From Rhizobium leguminosarum (GTDB lineage Bacteria; Pseudomonadota; Alphaproteobacteria; Rhizobiales; Rhizobiaceae), in NCBI RefSeq assembly GCF_001679785.1, contig NZ_CP016287.1, positions 1 to 64,000 on the forward strand: a stretch of 64,000 nucleotides of DNA, written 5' to 3'. Shown here piece by piece: positions 63,403 through 64,000 of this stretch (positions are counted from its first letter, which is position 1; each line of letters starts with the position of its first letter). Under the pieces are notes generated by a model that saw only the letters and a list, made by a program, of their open reading frames with translations, was not told where the DNA came from and did no database searches. Position numbers and translations under genes: made by a program.

Positions 63403-64000
63403 TCACTCCTTTACCGCCCCGGTCATCGATGAGACGTAGTAGTCCACGAAGAACGAGTAGAGGATGACCACCGGGAGCGAGCCGAACAATGCGCCCGCCA
63501 TCAGTGCCCCCCATTCGAAGACGTCGCCGCGCACCAGTTCGGTCAGTACGCCCACAGGAATGGTTTTGTTTTCCGACGACTGGATGAAAGTCAGCGCATA
63601 GATGAATTCGTTCCAGGACAGCGTGAAGGCGAAGATGCCAGCCGAAATCAGCCCGGGTACTGCGAGCGGCAGGATGATCTTGGTGAGAATCTGCCATCTG
63701 TTGGCGCCATCCACCAGCGCGCTTTCCTCCAGCTCGAATGGGATCGAGCGGAAATAGCCCATCAGCAGCCAGGTGCAGAAGGGAATGAGGAAGGTCGGGT
63801 AGGTGAAGATCAGCGCCAGCCGCGAGTCGTAGATCCCGAGCTTGAAGACGATGAAGGCAAGCGGGATGAAGAGGATCGACGGCGGCACGAGATAGGCGAG
63901 GAAGATGACGAGGCCGACCGAACGTGACCCTGTGAAGCGGACCCGCTCGATGGCATAGGCGCCGAAGACCGAGGCTACCAGCGAGAGAAAGGTGGAGCAG
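63403..64000 (-). CDS. MalG/UgpE-type ABC sugar permease (partial, N-terminus beyond window)
   Basis: The frame is open from the window end to a stop at 63403, giving about 199 residues of the C-terminal part. The conserved EAA loop is ESALVDGANRWQILTKIILPLAVPG, and the last helices include SWNEFIYALTFIQ. It is the second permease of a maltose/glycerol-3-phosphate-type (CUT1) importer, a different family from the other importers in this window. The remaining subunits lie beyond 64000. Confidence 0.9.
   Translation of the reverse strand, partial: CSTFLSLVASVFGAYAIERVRFTGSRSVGLVIFLAYLVPPSILFIPLAFIVFKLGIYDSRLALIFTYPTFLIPFCTWLLMGYFRSIPFELEESALVDGANRWQILTKIILPLAVPGLISAGIFAFTLSWNEFIYALTFIQSSENKTIPVGVLTELVRGDVFEWGALMAGALFGSLPVVILYSFFVDYYVSSMTGAVKE

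Overview
The window looks like an accessory replicon or genomic island of a Rhizobiaceae bacterium, most likely Rhizobium of the leguminosarum/etli type. The reasons are the high GC content, the density of sugar ABC transporters with their own regulators, an erythritol (ery) locus in the R. leguminosarum gene order, paired Ku genes beside an ATP-dependent ligase, and a phospholipid N-methyltransferase relic. This assignment is inference from gene content. No tRNA, rRNA, CRISPR array or replication origin was seen.

Layout. (1) 1-2832, minus strand: a ribose/fructose-type ABC importer, with the ATPase cut by the window edge. (2) 3120-6685: an IS1380-family element carrying a complete group II intron (3140-5053) inserted exactly at the inner edge of its left inverted repeat. 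(3) 6686-7088: relics of an alpha/beta hydrolase and of an IS481 end. (4) 7100-18653: an uncharacterised acid-sugar-type locus, with a DapA-like aldolase, a peptide-type ABC importer, a sialidase-like protein, PdxA2, an iron alcohol dehydrogenase, a GntR regulator and a DUF1537 kinase. (5) 18.7-23.7 kb: a mosaic of relics (IS481-like, TetR, LacI and RpiR fragments) around an intact methyltransferase/GlxA-type regulator pair and a small I78 inhibitor-like lipoprotein. (6) 23793-28769: a second importer of the first type with an alpha/beta hydrolase, opposite a LacI regulator with paired operators. (7) 29-33 kb: an AraC regulator, two short-chain dehydrogenases, a YCII protein, and broken hydrolase and pmtA genes. 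(8) 33234-34235: an intact IS481 element with a 6-bp target duplication. (9) 34326-46757: a LacI regulator and an uncharacterised polyol or sugar locus (importer with two permeases, ketose 3-epimerase-like protein, class II aldolase, GlpD-like dehydrogenase, FGGY kinase, DeoR regulator). (10) 46906-59208: the erythritol locus, eryEFG plus a DUF2291 gene divergent from eryABCD-eryR-tpiB-rpiB. (11) 59308-63302: a small conserved protein, two Ku genes, a DNA ligase, an orphan BrnA-like antitoxin and a small membrane protein. (12) 63403-64000: the end of a MalG-type permease.

How the genes work together. In the ery locus the importer delivers erythritol. EryA phosphorylates it, EryB oxidises it, and EryC, TpiB and RpiB isomerise the tetrose phosphates to D-erythrose 4-phosphate, under EryD and EryR control. 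The 35.6-46.8 kb locus repeats the kinase plus FAD-dehydrogenase logic but adds an epimerase and an aldolase, so it probably degrades a different polyol or ketose to triose phosphates. The 7.1-18.7 kb locus combines a DUF1537 kinase and PdxA2, a known pairing for four-carbon acid sugars, with a sialidase-like protein and a DapA-like aldolase. Its substrate cannot be read from sequence. These two loci are the best candidates for undescribed pathways.
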